Shown: positions 16,737-27,978 of the stretch, in pieces
Layout: the number at the start of each line of letters is the position of its first letter
How positions within the stretch are numbered: position 1 is the stretch's first letter
Source of the DNA: an uncultured Eubacteriales bacterium
GTDB lineage: Bacteria; Bacillota; Clostridia; Christensenellales; Aristaeellaceae
Direction: 5' to 3'
Length of the DNA: 64,000 nucleotides
NCBI GenBank assembly: GCA_902767565.1
Contig: CACXHY010000001.1
Coordinates: forward strand, 230,217 to 294,216
Translations under genes and position numbers: made by a program
Notes under the pieces: generated by a model
Database searches by the model: none
What the model was told of the DNA's origin: nothing
The model's input: the letters and a program-made list of their open reading frames with translations, nothing else

Positions 16737-16771
16737 AAAGATCCCGCCTCCGGAAAGAGACGGGACCTTTT
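16737..16771 (-). terminator. terminator of the transglutaminase-like gene
   Basis: AAAGATCCCG (16737-16746) pairs with CGGGACCTTT (16761-16770) with one wobble; the minus strand ends in T. It can also serve the plus strand. Confidence 0.75.
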
Positions 16772-16787
16772 AACGGATGCGGCGCGC

Positions 16788-18587
16788 TCAGATTTCTTCG
16801 TAGTACCAGCCCTGCTGATCACAATAGGTGTCGACCGGCACGCCGTCAATGGTGAGTTCGATCGGAGCGATGACGGTCACATTGCTCAGGCCGCTGAGGG
16901 CAGTGGGATCGATGACAGACTGAGCGCAGGGGATCGTGATCTGGATCGCGCCGCCGGAAGGGCTGCTGAAGCAGTTGGCGCCCACCGTCACCGGATCATC
17001 CGGAAGGACGATCTCCGTGAAATCGGTATCCCGGAAGGCTTCGGCTTCCAACTCGACCGTATTCTCCGGCACTACGCAGACAGACTCGCCGGCGGGAAGG
17101 ATCGCAAAGTCTGCGGAGAGGCTGCCGACCGTGCGGTCGCCCAATGCGCTGACCGTCACCGTAGCGATGCCGGGCTCAACATTGTTGCTCCAGGTCACCT
17201 CATAATCCGTACCGATCGCCAGGTCCTCGCCACCCACCAGCACTGGCACCGGACATTTCGGCACGCCGGTGCAGATGAAGCAGTCCACCGGAAGGGACAG
17301 GGTGAACGTGGACAGGTCCGTCGGCGCCGCGCTGACCTCCACATGGAAGCAGCGGTCGCTCTCGTTGAAGGTCACGGTCAGCATCAGGGCATTGCCGTTT
17401 GCATCCTGCCATGGCTTTGCACTCTGGACCAGCGCAAGAAGGTGGAACTTTGGAGCAAAGTAGGCATAATTATTTCCACTCGAGAGGTTATAGAATGAAC
17501 CTCCGCCGGCACTGAGCCCGTTATAGATCGCCACATCGAAACTGGTCTCTCCCGCATCGATGTGCTCCTGAAACAGATCGGTATAGGTACCCCTGGTGCC
17601 TTCGTCATACCAGGTGTTGGCCTCCGGCCATTCTTCATCCAGGCGGACAATGGCGCTGTTGGCCATGCTGGTGCAGGCATAGTCGGAAGTGTATCCGTAG
17701 TGACTGGTGTGATACCGGCTGTCCTGGATGAATTCATCGCTGAGGCAGAAGAAGTGATGGGACTCATTCCCGCTGATCGGGACCGTGATCGGATTATTCA
17801 CGTTCTGCGGGTCGTCCCAGGTGACGTCCACATGAGCCCAGATGCCGTCGATGCACACGAGATTCCAGGCGTGGTTGATGCTATCGCTCCTGACTCTCAC
17901 CACAGGGATCCCGGCTTTTTGCAGCAGAAGATTGTAGGCCTTGGAATAGCTGTCGCACACGCCGGTCCCCTTGTACAGCACACCGTCCGCGCCGTACATG
18001 GTGTAGGTCGGGTCGTAGTAGGCGTGCTGCGTCAGCCAGTCGTGGATGTTCAAAGCCGTCTGCCAGTCGTCCCCCGGAACACGGCATGCATCGACGATCT
18101 CCGTGAGTCTGTCATCCAGACTCGGATGCGTGGCGTCCGGTTCCAGGGTAAAGCTGTAGCTGTCCCAATACGCAACGTTTGTGGAACCGGCCGGGAAAAC
18201 GAAGAGTGTCACTTCGTATGAAGCTGGCATTATGAGCTCCGGGAGCGTAAGCGTATCGCCTTCGATATTCTTGAAATCGTACATCAGGCGGGACTCGCCG
18301 GTCTGGTTTGCGTCATAGATCTGCACTCTGAAAGTGTAGGTCCCCGTGACCCCGCTTCCCCGTACAATGTTGAAAACACCCTCCGTCTCGAAGGCCGGCG
18401 CTGTCACAACTTCCAGTGAGTAGCCGTTTTCCGTGCTCCGGGGGCGGGGCAGCCTCCGGCCTTTCTCCGCCAGTTCAAGGGCTTCTCTGCGATATGGATT
18501 TGTGGGATAGCCACCATCAGCCCGGGCAGCGGCGACCGACAGCAAAAGCGCAAGCAGAAGCGCAAGGACAGCAGCAGTTTTCTTCAT
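16788..18587 (-). CDS. secreted transglutaminase-like (papain-fold) protein
   Basis: A 599-residue exported protein. A signal peptide (1-25, cleavage near ARADGG) precedes a beta-rich region and a transglutaminase-core domain at about 170-260. The triad is C211 in GVCDSY, H239 in NHAWN and D254 in VDVTWDDP. The C-terminus (about 490-599) has leucine-rich-type segments resembling BspA repeats (FRDTDFTEIVLPDDPVTVG). Such proteins may cleave or cross-link peptides outside the cell; the substrate is unknown. ATG 18587 sits 10 bases after AGGAGG; GTG 18593 is only 4 bases away and less likely. Confidence 0.82.
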   Translation of the reverse strand: MKKTAAVLALLLALLLSVAAARADGGYPTNPYRREALELAEKGRRLPRPRSTENGYSLEVVTAPAFETEGVFNIVRGSGVTGTYTFRVQIYDANQTGESRLMYDFKNIEGDTLTLPELIMPASYEVTLFVFPAGSTNVAYWDSYSFTLEPDATHPSLDDRLTEIVDACRVPGDDWQTALNIHDWLTQHAYYDPTYTMYGADGVLYKGTGVCDSYSKAYNLLLQKAGIPVVRVRSDSINHAWNLVCIDGIWAHVDVTWDDPQNVNNPITVPISGNESHHFFCLSDEFIQDSRYHTSHYGYTSDYACTSMANSAIVRLDEEWPEANTWYDEGTRGTYTDLFQEHIDAGETSFDVAIYNGLSAGGGSFYNLSSGNNYAYFAPKFHLLALVQSAKPWQDANGNALMLTVTFNESDRCFHVEVSAAPTDLSTFTLSLPVDCFICTGVPKCPVPVLVGGEDLAIGTDYEVTWSNNVEPGIATVTVSALGDRTVGSLSADFAILPAGESVCVVPENTVELEAEAFRDTDFTEIVLPDDPVTVGANCFSSPSGGAIQITIPCAQSVIDPTALSGLSNVTVIAPIELTIDGVPVDTYCDQQGWYYEEI

Positions 18588-18650
18588 GGACACGGGACCT
18601 CCTGATCACGCCGGTTCGTCTTCCGGCAGCTCTGTCATGACGGACGCAAA

Positions 18651-18684
18651 GCCCCCGCCCCCCTCCGGGGAGAGGGGCAGGGGC
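18651..18684 (-). terminator. probable nifJ terminator
   Basis: GCCCCCGCCCC (18651-18661) pairs with GGGGCAGGGGC (18674-18684) with one mismatch, followed by only TTT on the minus strand. Confidence 0.5.
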
Positions 18685-18702
18685 CGGAGAAGATCGGTGC
18701 GA

Positions 18703-22239
<3,537 letters not shown>

Positions 22240-22332
22240 TGGTATCCTCCTCCTGTCTTCGCAGCAACCCGTTTCCACAGGGGATGCCAGCCCATCCGTT
22301 GGCACGTAAAAACGGCCTGCTTTTGCGGTTCT

Positions 22333-22362
22333 ATCTTATTACGTTTATACAGAGTTAGTCAA
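22333..22362 (-). promoter_or_regulatory. nifJ promoter
   Basis: On the minus strand TTGACT (22362-22357), 18-base spacer, TAAGAT (22338-22333). An overlapping alternative uses TATAAA as -10. Confidence 0.6.
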
Positions 22363-22464
22363 GGCAAACACAAGGGATCCCCGCGACATGCCTGCCCTTC
22401 CCTTTCCGGCGCCGATCGGGTCGGTCCGGCGCTTCGCGTGTGCCCCGAAATGCCCGTCCCCCCC

Positions 22465-22493
22465 TTGCCAAGCGCCTTCAATCGTGCTATGCT
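22465..22493 (+). promoter_or_regulatory. nadE promoter
   Basis: TTGCCA (22465-22470), 17-base spacer, TATGCT (22488-22493). Confidence 0.65.
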
Positions 22494-22542
22494 TTGCACG
22501 GCCGGGACAGCCGGCACTTGAACCCGAAAGAGAGGATCCGAT

Positions 22543-23313
22543 ATGAAGGAATATCGTTTTAACGCCGAAGCCGCACGCGATCACCTGGTGCAGGCTCTCC
22601 GCGATCTGGCCGATGCGCAGGGATTCCGCCGCGTGGTGCTGGGCATCTCGGGCGGCAAGGACTCCACCGTGGCCGCCGCACTCTGTGTGAGAGCGCTCGG
22701 TGCTGCCAATGTGTACGGCGTCATGCTGCCCGACGGCGAGCAGAAAGACATCAGCGACAGCATCCGCGTCTGCCAGGCGCTGGGCATCAACAGCCGCACC
22801 ATCAACATCGGGCCGATGCACACGGCGCTGAAGGAAGCCACCGACCAGCTGCGGGAGACCGCGGCCGGCGGCGAATTCGCCATTCCCTACAGCCGCCAGA
22901 GCGACATCAACGTCGGTCCCCGCCTGCGCATGACCACGCTGCGCTACATTGCGCAGGCGCTGGGCGCGCGGCTGGTGGGCACCGGCAACCTTTCCGAGGC
23001 TACTGTGGGCTATTGCACCAAGGACGGCGACACTTCCTGCGATTTCTCCCTGCTGGGCTCCCTCACCAGCGTTGAGGTGGTGAAGGTGGGCCTGACGATG
23101 CCGGAGCTTCCCCGGGATCTGGTGGAGAAGACCCCTGCCGACGGCCTGTCCGGCAAGAGCGACGAAGACAATCTCGGTCTGCGCTACGCGGACATCCACG
23201 CCTACATCCGCAAGGGCACCTGCGGCGACGCGGCCGTGGACGACCGCATTCGCGGAAAAGAAGCCGCCAATATGCACAAGCGTTCCATGCCGGTGATCCT
23301 GCAGGCCTTCTGA
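22543..23313 (+). CDS. nadE: NAD+ synthetase, ammonia-dependent
   Basis: Converts deamido-NAD to NAD+ using ATP and ammonia, the last step of NAD synthesis. At 256 residues it has only the synthetase domain, with the PP-loop motif SGGKDS (36-41), LVGTGNLSEATVGYCTKDGD and the PADGLSGKSDEDNLG loop. The N-terminal glutaminase domain of longer NadE proteins is absent, so free ammonia is the likely nitrogen source. ATG 22543 follows GAGAGG. It has its own promoter and a shared bidirectional terminator. Confidence 0.93.
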   Translation: MKEYRFNAEAARDHLVQALRDLADAQGFRRVVLGISGGKDSTVAAALCVRALGAANVYGVMLPDGEQKDISDSIRVCQALGINSRTINIGPMHTALKEATDQLRETAAGGEFAIPYSRQSDINVGPRLRMTTLRYIAQALGARLVGTGNLSEATVGYCTKDGDTSCDFSLLGSLTSVEVVKVGLTMPELPRDLVEKTPADGLSGKSDEDNLGLRYADIHAYIRKGTCGDAAVDDRIRGKEAANMHKRSMPVILQAF

Positions 23314-23331
23314 TCGCCGGGCAGCCGAAAA

Positions 23332-23360
23332 GCCTCCCCCGTTCACGCAGGGAGGCTTTT
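23332..23360 (+). terminator. nadE terminator, bidirectional
   Basis: GCCTCCC (23332-23338) and GGGAGGC (23350-23356), flanked by AAAA and TTTT, so it can also end the minus-strand gene at 23383. Confidence 0.8.
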
Positions 23361-23382
23361 GTTTCGGCTTTGGGAGTCTCTG

Positions 23383-23856
23383 TCAATCCGGGGGCAGATT
23401 CCGCTTGCCCGTGATCTCGTCGAGGATGATCTTTCCGACATGGATGTATTGCAGTGCCCTGCAGTCGGCCAGATCATAATCCGGATACCCGTAGTGTTCG
23501 CAGAGGAGCCGCAGGCCGTGCAGGATCTCCGCCCGATCCTCCGCGATCGTGAAGGTGCCGCGGCCGATCACGCTCTCGTAGCGGGTCGTGATGCCGTGAT
23601 CGGTCATGTCGGTCCGGATGAAGCGGTCCGCCTCCACGCACACCCGGGGATCCGCCTGCAGCAGGTCCGTTTTCAGTCCCTGCCGCGCGCAGTGGAACCA
23701 GACGGTCACCACGCCCTCCGTCATCTCCGCGCCGAAGGATACAGGCACGATGTAAGGGTGCGTGGTCCCACGCACGGCAATGCGAACGGTATCGCAGCGA
23801 TCCAGGATGTCGAATATCTCTTTGAGGTCCTGCACTTCACGGTCTTTGCGTCTCAC
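23383..23856 (-). CDS. pyridoxamine 5'-phosphate oxidase-fold flavoprotein (NimA-like)
   Basis: A 157-residue split-barrel protein of the PPOX/FMN-binding superfamily. The start MRRKDREVQDLKEIFDILDRCDTVRIAVRG..PYIVPVSFG and the later HCARQGLKTDLLQADPRVCVEAD are typical of the group annotated as nitroimidazole-resistance or pyridoxamine-oxidase-like proteins. It probably binds FMN or heme; the physiological substrate is unknown, and resistance should not be assumed. The start is GTG 23856, 6 bases after GGAGGG. Confidence 0.82.
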   Translation of the reverse strand: MRRKDREVQDLKEIFDILDRCDTVRIAVRGTTHPYIVPVSFGAEMTEGVVTVWFHCARQGLKTDLLQADPRVCVEADRFIRTDMTDHGITTRYESVIGRGTFTIAEDRAEILHGLRLLCEHYGYPDYDLADCRALQYIHVGKIILDEITGKRNLPPD

Positions 23857-23970
23857 GATGATCCCTCCTTATCCGTCGGATCCGGTCCGAACGCAAGGCG
23901 TGGACGGCGCTTCGGCTCGCATCCCGTATACGGTACCATGATCCGGGCGGTTTGTCCATCCCCTGCAAAG

Positions 23971-24004
23971 CAAAACGCCGGCCCTGCAGGACCGGGCGGC
24001 GTTG
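23971..24004 (-). terminator. marR terminator
   Basis: AACGCCG-CCCGGTCC pairs with GGGCCGGCGTT around TGCA on the minus strand, followed by TTTTG. Confidence 0.7.
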
Positions 24005-24012
24005 CGGATAAG

Positions 24013-24480
24013 TCACTTTTCACTGTCCATGGCTTCCATCACGGCAGTCAGGGTCTCCAGGGCGCCGGTGAGTTTTTTGATGGAGGTCCGGGGCAGATCC
24101 TCGGGCCACTCCCGTATCTGCTCCGCCACTGCTTCCCGCAGGGCCCGCAGACATTTTTCTCCCTCCGCCTCGATGTGAACATGCACCCTCCGCCGATCGC
24201 CTTCCGCGTGGCAGCGTGTGACATAGCCTTTGTCACAGAGGGTATCCACAAGCGGAGTGATGTTGGGTTTCGCGATGCCCGTACGCACCGAAAGCCGACT
24301 GATCGAGAGGTCTTCGTGTTCCACCAGCGCGAGGATCTGGATCTGGGACAGGGGCATGCCGAATCGCTTGGTCAGGGCATCGATATGCACCAGCCTCTTG
24401 GGAAACATGGACATCGCGCCGAACAAACGCCCGGCCAGATCGGCGACCAGCGCGTCGTCCTTGGTCCAGTTCGGGGGCAT
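24013..24480 (-). CDS. MarR family transcription regulator
   Basis: A 155-residue dimeric winged-helix protein. Helix-turn-helix residues lie at about 55-85 (LSISRLSVRTGIAKPNITPLVDTL) and the wing carries AEGDRRRVHVH. Dimerisation helices are at both ends. Genes of this family usually repress a nearby efflux or stress gene. Here the neighbour upstream on the same strand is an esterase, but the regulator has its own promoter, so the target is unclear. The binding site GAGGAGGGAGG lies upstream of ATG 24480. Confidence 0.88.
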   Translation of the reverse strand: MPPNWTKDDALVADLAGRLFGAMSMFPKRLVHIDALTKRFGMPLSQIQILALVEHEDLSISRLSVRTGIAKPNITPLVDTLCDKGYVTRCHAEGDRRRVHVHIEAEGEKCLRALREAVAEQIREWPEDLPRTSIKKLTGALETLTAVMEAMDSEK

Positions 24481-24512
24481 AGGCCTCCCTCCTCACGGTT
24501 CTTGGTAAATGG

Positions 24513-24541
24513 ATTATATCCGATGCCGCGGGGAATTTCAA
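24513..24541 (-). promoter_or_regulatory. marR promoter
   Basis: On the minus strand TTGAAA (24541-24536), 17-base spacer, TATAAT (24518-24513). Confidence 0.8.
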
Positions 24542-24589
24542 GTATTTTCCATCCGAATATTTCCAGCAAAACCGGAAAAAGCGTTCGTG

Positions 24590-25354
24590 TTACAGGCCCT
24601 GCAGAAAGGCCGTGATCTCGGCGGCGATATGGGGCATCTCCCGGGTGATGGTGCAGACGTGGGGGACTTCTTCCAGCCACAGCATCTTTTTCACCTGAGA
24701 GCCGCTGCTGCCGAGAATGAGGTCCGCGCTGCCGGCGTCGATGGTCTCGTCTCCATGGGACTGTACCACCATCAGCGGGCAGGTCAGCTTCGGCAGCCCG
24801 GTCTTTGCCATTTTGATCAGCTTGTACAGGTCCGCGCCGCACTTGGTGGGAAAGCCGCCGTAGCCCAGGTTATAGTCCGCGTCCAGCATGCCGTCCTTCG
24901 GGCCACCGCCTTCCCCCCAGGAGATCTGCGGCACCAGATGACACAGCACGCCCGCCAGGGGCAGGAGCTTGTTCTGGGCGGCCATCGGTGCGGACACCGG
25001 CACCACGCTGTCCACCAGCCCTTCCTCGGCCAGGATCAGGCTGATGCAGCCCCCCATGCTGAGACCGCAGGCCGTGACGGTCCTGTACTTGCCCCGCAGC
25101 TCCTTCACGCCTTCCCGGCCCGCGTTCAGCCAGTCCTCCCAGGTGCACCGCTTCATGTCCTCCGGCGTGGAGGCGTGGCCGGGAAGGTTGATGCCCTTCA
25201 CGGTGAAGCCGGCCTCATGCAGTTTCTCCCCCAGGGGACGCATGTGGGAGACCGAACCGGTAAAGCCGTGGATCATGAGGATCGCGTGGTCTCCCCCATC
25301 CAGGAAGAAAGGTTGGGCGTTGGGCCGGCTGAAATCCGAAACCTTGATGTTCAT
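24590..25354 (-). CDS. alpha/beta hydrolase, carboxylesterase or monoacylglycerol lipase type
   Basis: A 254-residue cytoplasmic esterase. The oxyanion loop is HGFTGS (29-34), the nucleophile S99 in GLSMGG, the aspartate lies in SHGDETID, and the histidine in VPHVCT near the C-terminus. The cap region and MRPLGEKLHEAGFTV pattern match the small carboxylesterase/Est30-like group that cleaves short-chain esters. ATG 25354 follows GAGGAAG. It lies between marR and the nucleoside transporter operon, separated from the latter by a strong terminator. Confidence 0.85.
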   Translation of the reverse strand: MNIKVSDFSRPNAQPFFLDGGDHAILMIHGFTGSVSHMRPLGEKLHEAGFTVKGINLPGHASTPEDMKRCTWEDWLNAGREGVKELRGKYRTVTACGLSMGGCISLILAEEGLVDSVVPVSAPMAAQNKLLPLAGVLCHLVPQISWGEGGGPKDGMLDADYNLGYGGFPTKCGADLYKLIKMAKTGLPKLTCPLMVVQSHGDETIDAGSADLILGSSGSQVKKMLWLEEVPHVCTITREMPHIAAEITAFLQGL

Positions 25355-25380
25355 TTTGCATCTTCCTCCCGCGCTTCAGG

Positions 25381-25407
25381 AAAACCTCCCTCCGCTGCGG
25401 AGGGAGG
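25381..25407 (-). terminator. terminator of the nucleoside transporter operon
   Basis: Perfect arms CCTCCCTCCG (25385-25394) and CGGAGGGAGG (25398-25407) with a 3-base loop, followed by TTTT on the minus strand. Confidence 0.9.
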
Positions 25408-25414
25408 CCGTGAT

Positions 25415-26344
25415 TCATCGCATACCCTGTTCGTACGGTATGCCCTCTGCCTTTGGCGCCGCACTGTTCTTGGAGAAGATGATCAGCACCACAAGGGAAA
25501 TGATATAGGGGAGCATGTTGTAGACCGCGCCGGGCATCAGATCCTTCAGGAAATCGAAGCCCTTGTACACGTTGCTCAGGCTCCGGAAGAAGCCGAAGAG
25601 CAGCGCCGCCAGAGCGATCCGGAACGGTTTCCAGGCGCCGAAGATCATGACCGCCAGGGCCAGGAAGCCGAAGCCCGCCACGCCCTGCTCAAACTGCCAT
25701 TTGCCAACACCGGCGGTGATGTAGGTCAGGCCGCCGAGGCCGCCCAGCAGGCCGGAGATCAGTACGCCCGCGTAGCGCATCTTGTACACGTTGATGCCCA
25801 CGGAAGCCGAAGCCTGGGGATGCTCGCCGCAGGACATAAGCCGCAGACCAAACTTGGTCTTGTACAGGATGACATAGGACAGCACCAGGATGGCGATCGC
25901 GATCACTGCGAGCCAGTTGAACTCCATGTTGGGAACGATCTGGAACGGGCCCCTGTCATACTCGATGGTCGCGGAGGGGTTGTTGGGGTTCGCGGCGGTG
26001 TTCAGGGCCTTCACCAGAACGGTGGCAGCCGCTGTGCCCAGCAGATTCATGGCCGTGCCTACCAGCGTCTGGTCCGCCTTGAAGTTGATGGATGCGACCG
26101 CCAGCAGCAAGGAATACAGCGCGCCTGCCGCCATGGCTGCAAGCACACACAGCAGGACCACCACGACGCCCGCGGAGTCGTCCGGCAGATACCGCATCAC
26201 GAGGGCGCCGCCCAGGGCGCCGAAGACCATGATGCCTTCCAGACCGATGTTGATGACGCCGGAGTGCTCAGAGAAGCAGCCGCCCAGCGCAACCAGCATC
26301 AGCACCGACGTGAACACGATGGTATACTGGAGCAACAAAATCAT
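25415..26344 (-). CDS. ABC transporter permease 2 (nucleoside/BMP type)
   Basis: A 309-residue membrane protein of the branched-chain/BMP permease family, like B. subtilis NupQ. It has about eight helices, with GLEGIMVFGALGGALV near the start and LGGLGGLTYITAGVG in the centre. It pairs with the permease encoded just upstream, whose stop overlaps this start by 4 bases, so translation is coupled. It should form half of the membrane pore of a nucleoside importer. A strong terminator follows. Confidence 0.88.
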   Translation of the reverse strand: MILLLQYTIVFTSVLMLVALGGCFSEHSGVINIGLEGIMVFGALGGALVMRYLPDDSAGVVVVLLCVLAAMAAGALYSLLLAVASINFKADQTLVGTAMNLLGTAAATVLVKALNTAANPNNPSATIEYDRGPFQIVPNMEFNWLAVIAIAILVLSYVILYKTKFGLRLMSCGEHPQASASVGINVYKMRYAGVLISGLLGGLGGLTYITAGVGKWQFEQGVAGFGFLALAVMIFGAWKPFRIALAALLFGFFRSLSNVYKGFDFLKDLMPGAVYNMLPYIISLVVLIIFSKNSAAPKAEGIPYEQGMR

Positions 26345-27978
26345 TTGTCGCTGCCCCCCTTCTTGTCCTTCTTATCCTTTTTGTCTTTCTTGTCCTTCTT
26401 TTCCTTCTTGTCTTTCTTTTCTTTCTTGTCCTTCTTCTCCTGCACGGACGTCACGGATCCCTCCACGCCGATCGGGACAAGGCCGTCATCGTCGTCGTCA
26501 TCCCATGTGACCGCGGCGCGCTCCAGGAGATCATCCAGGGGAGCGGCATCTTCTTTCTTCAGCTGCACCTTGGGCAGCACGTCGGGAGCCGGGATCATCT
26601 CGACAGGGGCATCCGCCGTGCGTTCAGGAGCTTCGGCAGGATCCTGCCCCACGGACTTTTCGATCTCGGCCTGGACGATACCGCTCAGCTCGCCCTCCAG
26701 TTCGCCATGCATCGCGCTGCGGACCTGAGACACCAGTTTCGCACGCCTGCGTTCTTCCCTGCCGTCCACAGCCTTGGTCATGGTCTGGCGGAAGTAAAGC
26801 ACGAACGCGCACATGTAGATGATCACGGAAGACACCAGGCTCGCGATCTCGGCCGGATAGGTCTTTTCCATGAAGGAGCCGCCGTCGGTGATGTGCTGGA
26901 TGAAGAAGGAGGAGAAGATCGCGCCAATGGGGTGCAGACCGCCCAGGAAGGCCGCGGCAATGCCGTTGAATCCCATCGCCGGGACAGACGCCACGGCGGA
27001 TGGCCATTTGGCGGTGTCGGTCAGGTAGAGCATGGAAGCGCCCAGGCCCGCCAGCGCACCGGAGATGGTCATGGTCAGGATGATGTTGAAATGGCCCTTC
27101 ATGCCCGCGTACTTGGCCGCGTCCTTGTTCAGGCCGGTAGCACGCAGTTCATAGCCCAGCTTGGTCTTGGTCATGACGTACCAGATCAGCACGGCGATCA
27201 GGATCGCCATGGGGATCGCGATGGTCACATACTGATGGTTGTTCAGCAGGGAGTTGATGCCCAGGGTCGGGATCATGGCACCGGGATTGCTCTTTTTCAG
27301 AGAGAAAGTCTCAGCCATGTTGATGTCCTGGCAGGGCGTCAGCAGCATGTTGACCAAATAGAGGCAGATCCAGTTCAGCATGATGCCGGAAATGACCTCG
27401 TTCACGTTCCGGGTGGCTTTCAGGACGCCCGAGATGGCCGCCAGCAGACCGCCGGCCAGCGCCGCGGCGATCATGCAGACCCACCATGGCATCTGCAGCG
27501 CGATGGCGCAGTACAGCGCCGCGCCGGCACCGGCCACGTACTGGCCCGCCGCGCCGATATTGAACAGGCCGACCTTGTAGGAGAAAAGGATGGACAGCGA
27601 GCACATCAGCAGCGGAATGGTCTTGACAAGCGTATTGCCGAAGTTCTTGATCTGGCCGCGTTCGCTTGAGAACGACCAGAAGTTCTGCATGATGGTGGAC
27701 AGCGCCTTCCACGCGCCTTCGGGGTTGATGATCAGCAGCACGATATAGCCGATCAGCAGGCCCAGCAGGATGCACAGCAGGGATGCCAGGATGGTCTGCA
27801 CCGCCTGCTTTTTGAGGAAGGGCGTTGCCTCGATGCCTTTCTTGTCTTTGCTGTTCATCAGCAGGACGGCGCCGACCGCCGCCAGCACCACCGCCAGGAT
27901 CGGCGGCTGTCCGAGGATCCACAGCGTGCCCGCCAGGACGAGGCACAGGATTCCCACGATCAGGATTCCGGTTTTCAT
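26341..27978 (-). CDS. ABC transporter permease 1 with lysine-rich cytoplasmic tail
   Basis: A 545-residue membrane protein. Residues to about 410 form the BMP-type permease (NupP-like) with repeated hydrophobic helices and the VNEVISGIMLNWICLYLVN loop. The remaining part is unusual: about 95 residues of acidic linker (DPAEAPERTADAPVEM...), then an array of KKDKKEK-type units ending GGSDK. Ordinary family members end soon after the last helix. The tail is probably cytoplasmic and strongly positive; its role is unknown. The start overlaps the end of the ATPase gene by 4 bases. Confidence 0.88.
   Translation of the reverse strand: MKTGILIVGILCLVLAGTLWILGQPPILAVVLAAVGAVLLMNSKDKKGIEATPFLKKQAVQTILASLLCILLGLLIGYIVLLIINPEGAWKALSTIMQNFWSFSSERGQIKNFGNTLVKTIPLLMCSLSILFSYKVGLFNIGAAGQYVAGAGAALYCAIALQMPWWVCMIAAALAGGLLAAISGVLKATRNVNEVISGIMLNWICLYLVNMLLTPCQDINMAETFSLKKSNPGAMIPTLGINSLLNNHQYVTIAIPMAILIAVLIWYVMTKTKLGYELRATGLNKDAAKYAGMKGHFNIILTMTISGALAGLGASMLYLTDTAKWPSAVASVPAMGFNGIAAAFLGGLHPIGAIFSSFFIQHITDGGSFMEKTYPAEIASLVSSVIIYMCAFVLYFRQTMTKAVDGREERRRAKLVSQVRSAMHGELEGELSGIVQAEIEKSVGQDPAEAPERTADAPVEMIPAPDVLPKVQLKKEDAAPLDDLLERAAVTWDDDDDDGLVPIGVEGSVTSVQEKKDKKEKKDKKEKKDKKDKKDKKDKKGGSDK

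Noticed and set aside
18651-18684. A dispersed repeat shared with the hairpin region at 8788-8810
   Set aside because: Both are C-rich/G-rich hairpins with AGGGG-type arms, but they do not align outside the homopolymer-like runs.
23383-23856. Antibiotic (nitroimidazole) resistance gene call
   Set aside because: Only the general PPOX fold is visible; resistance cannot be inferred from that.
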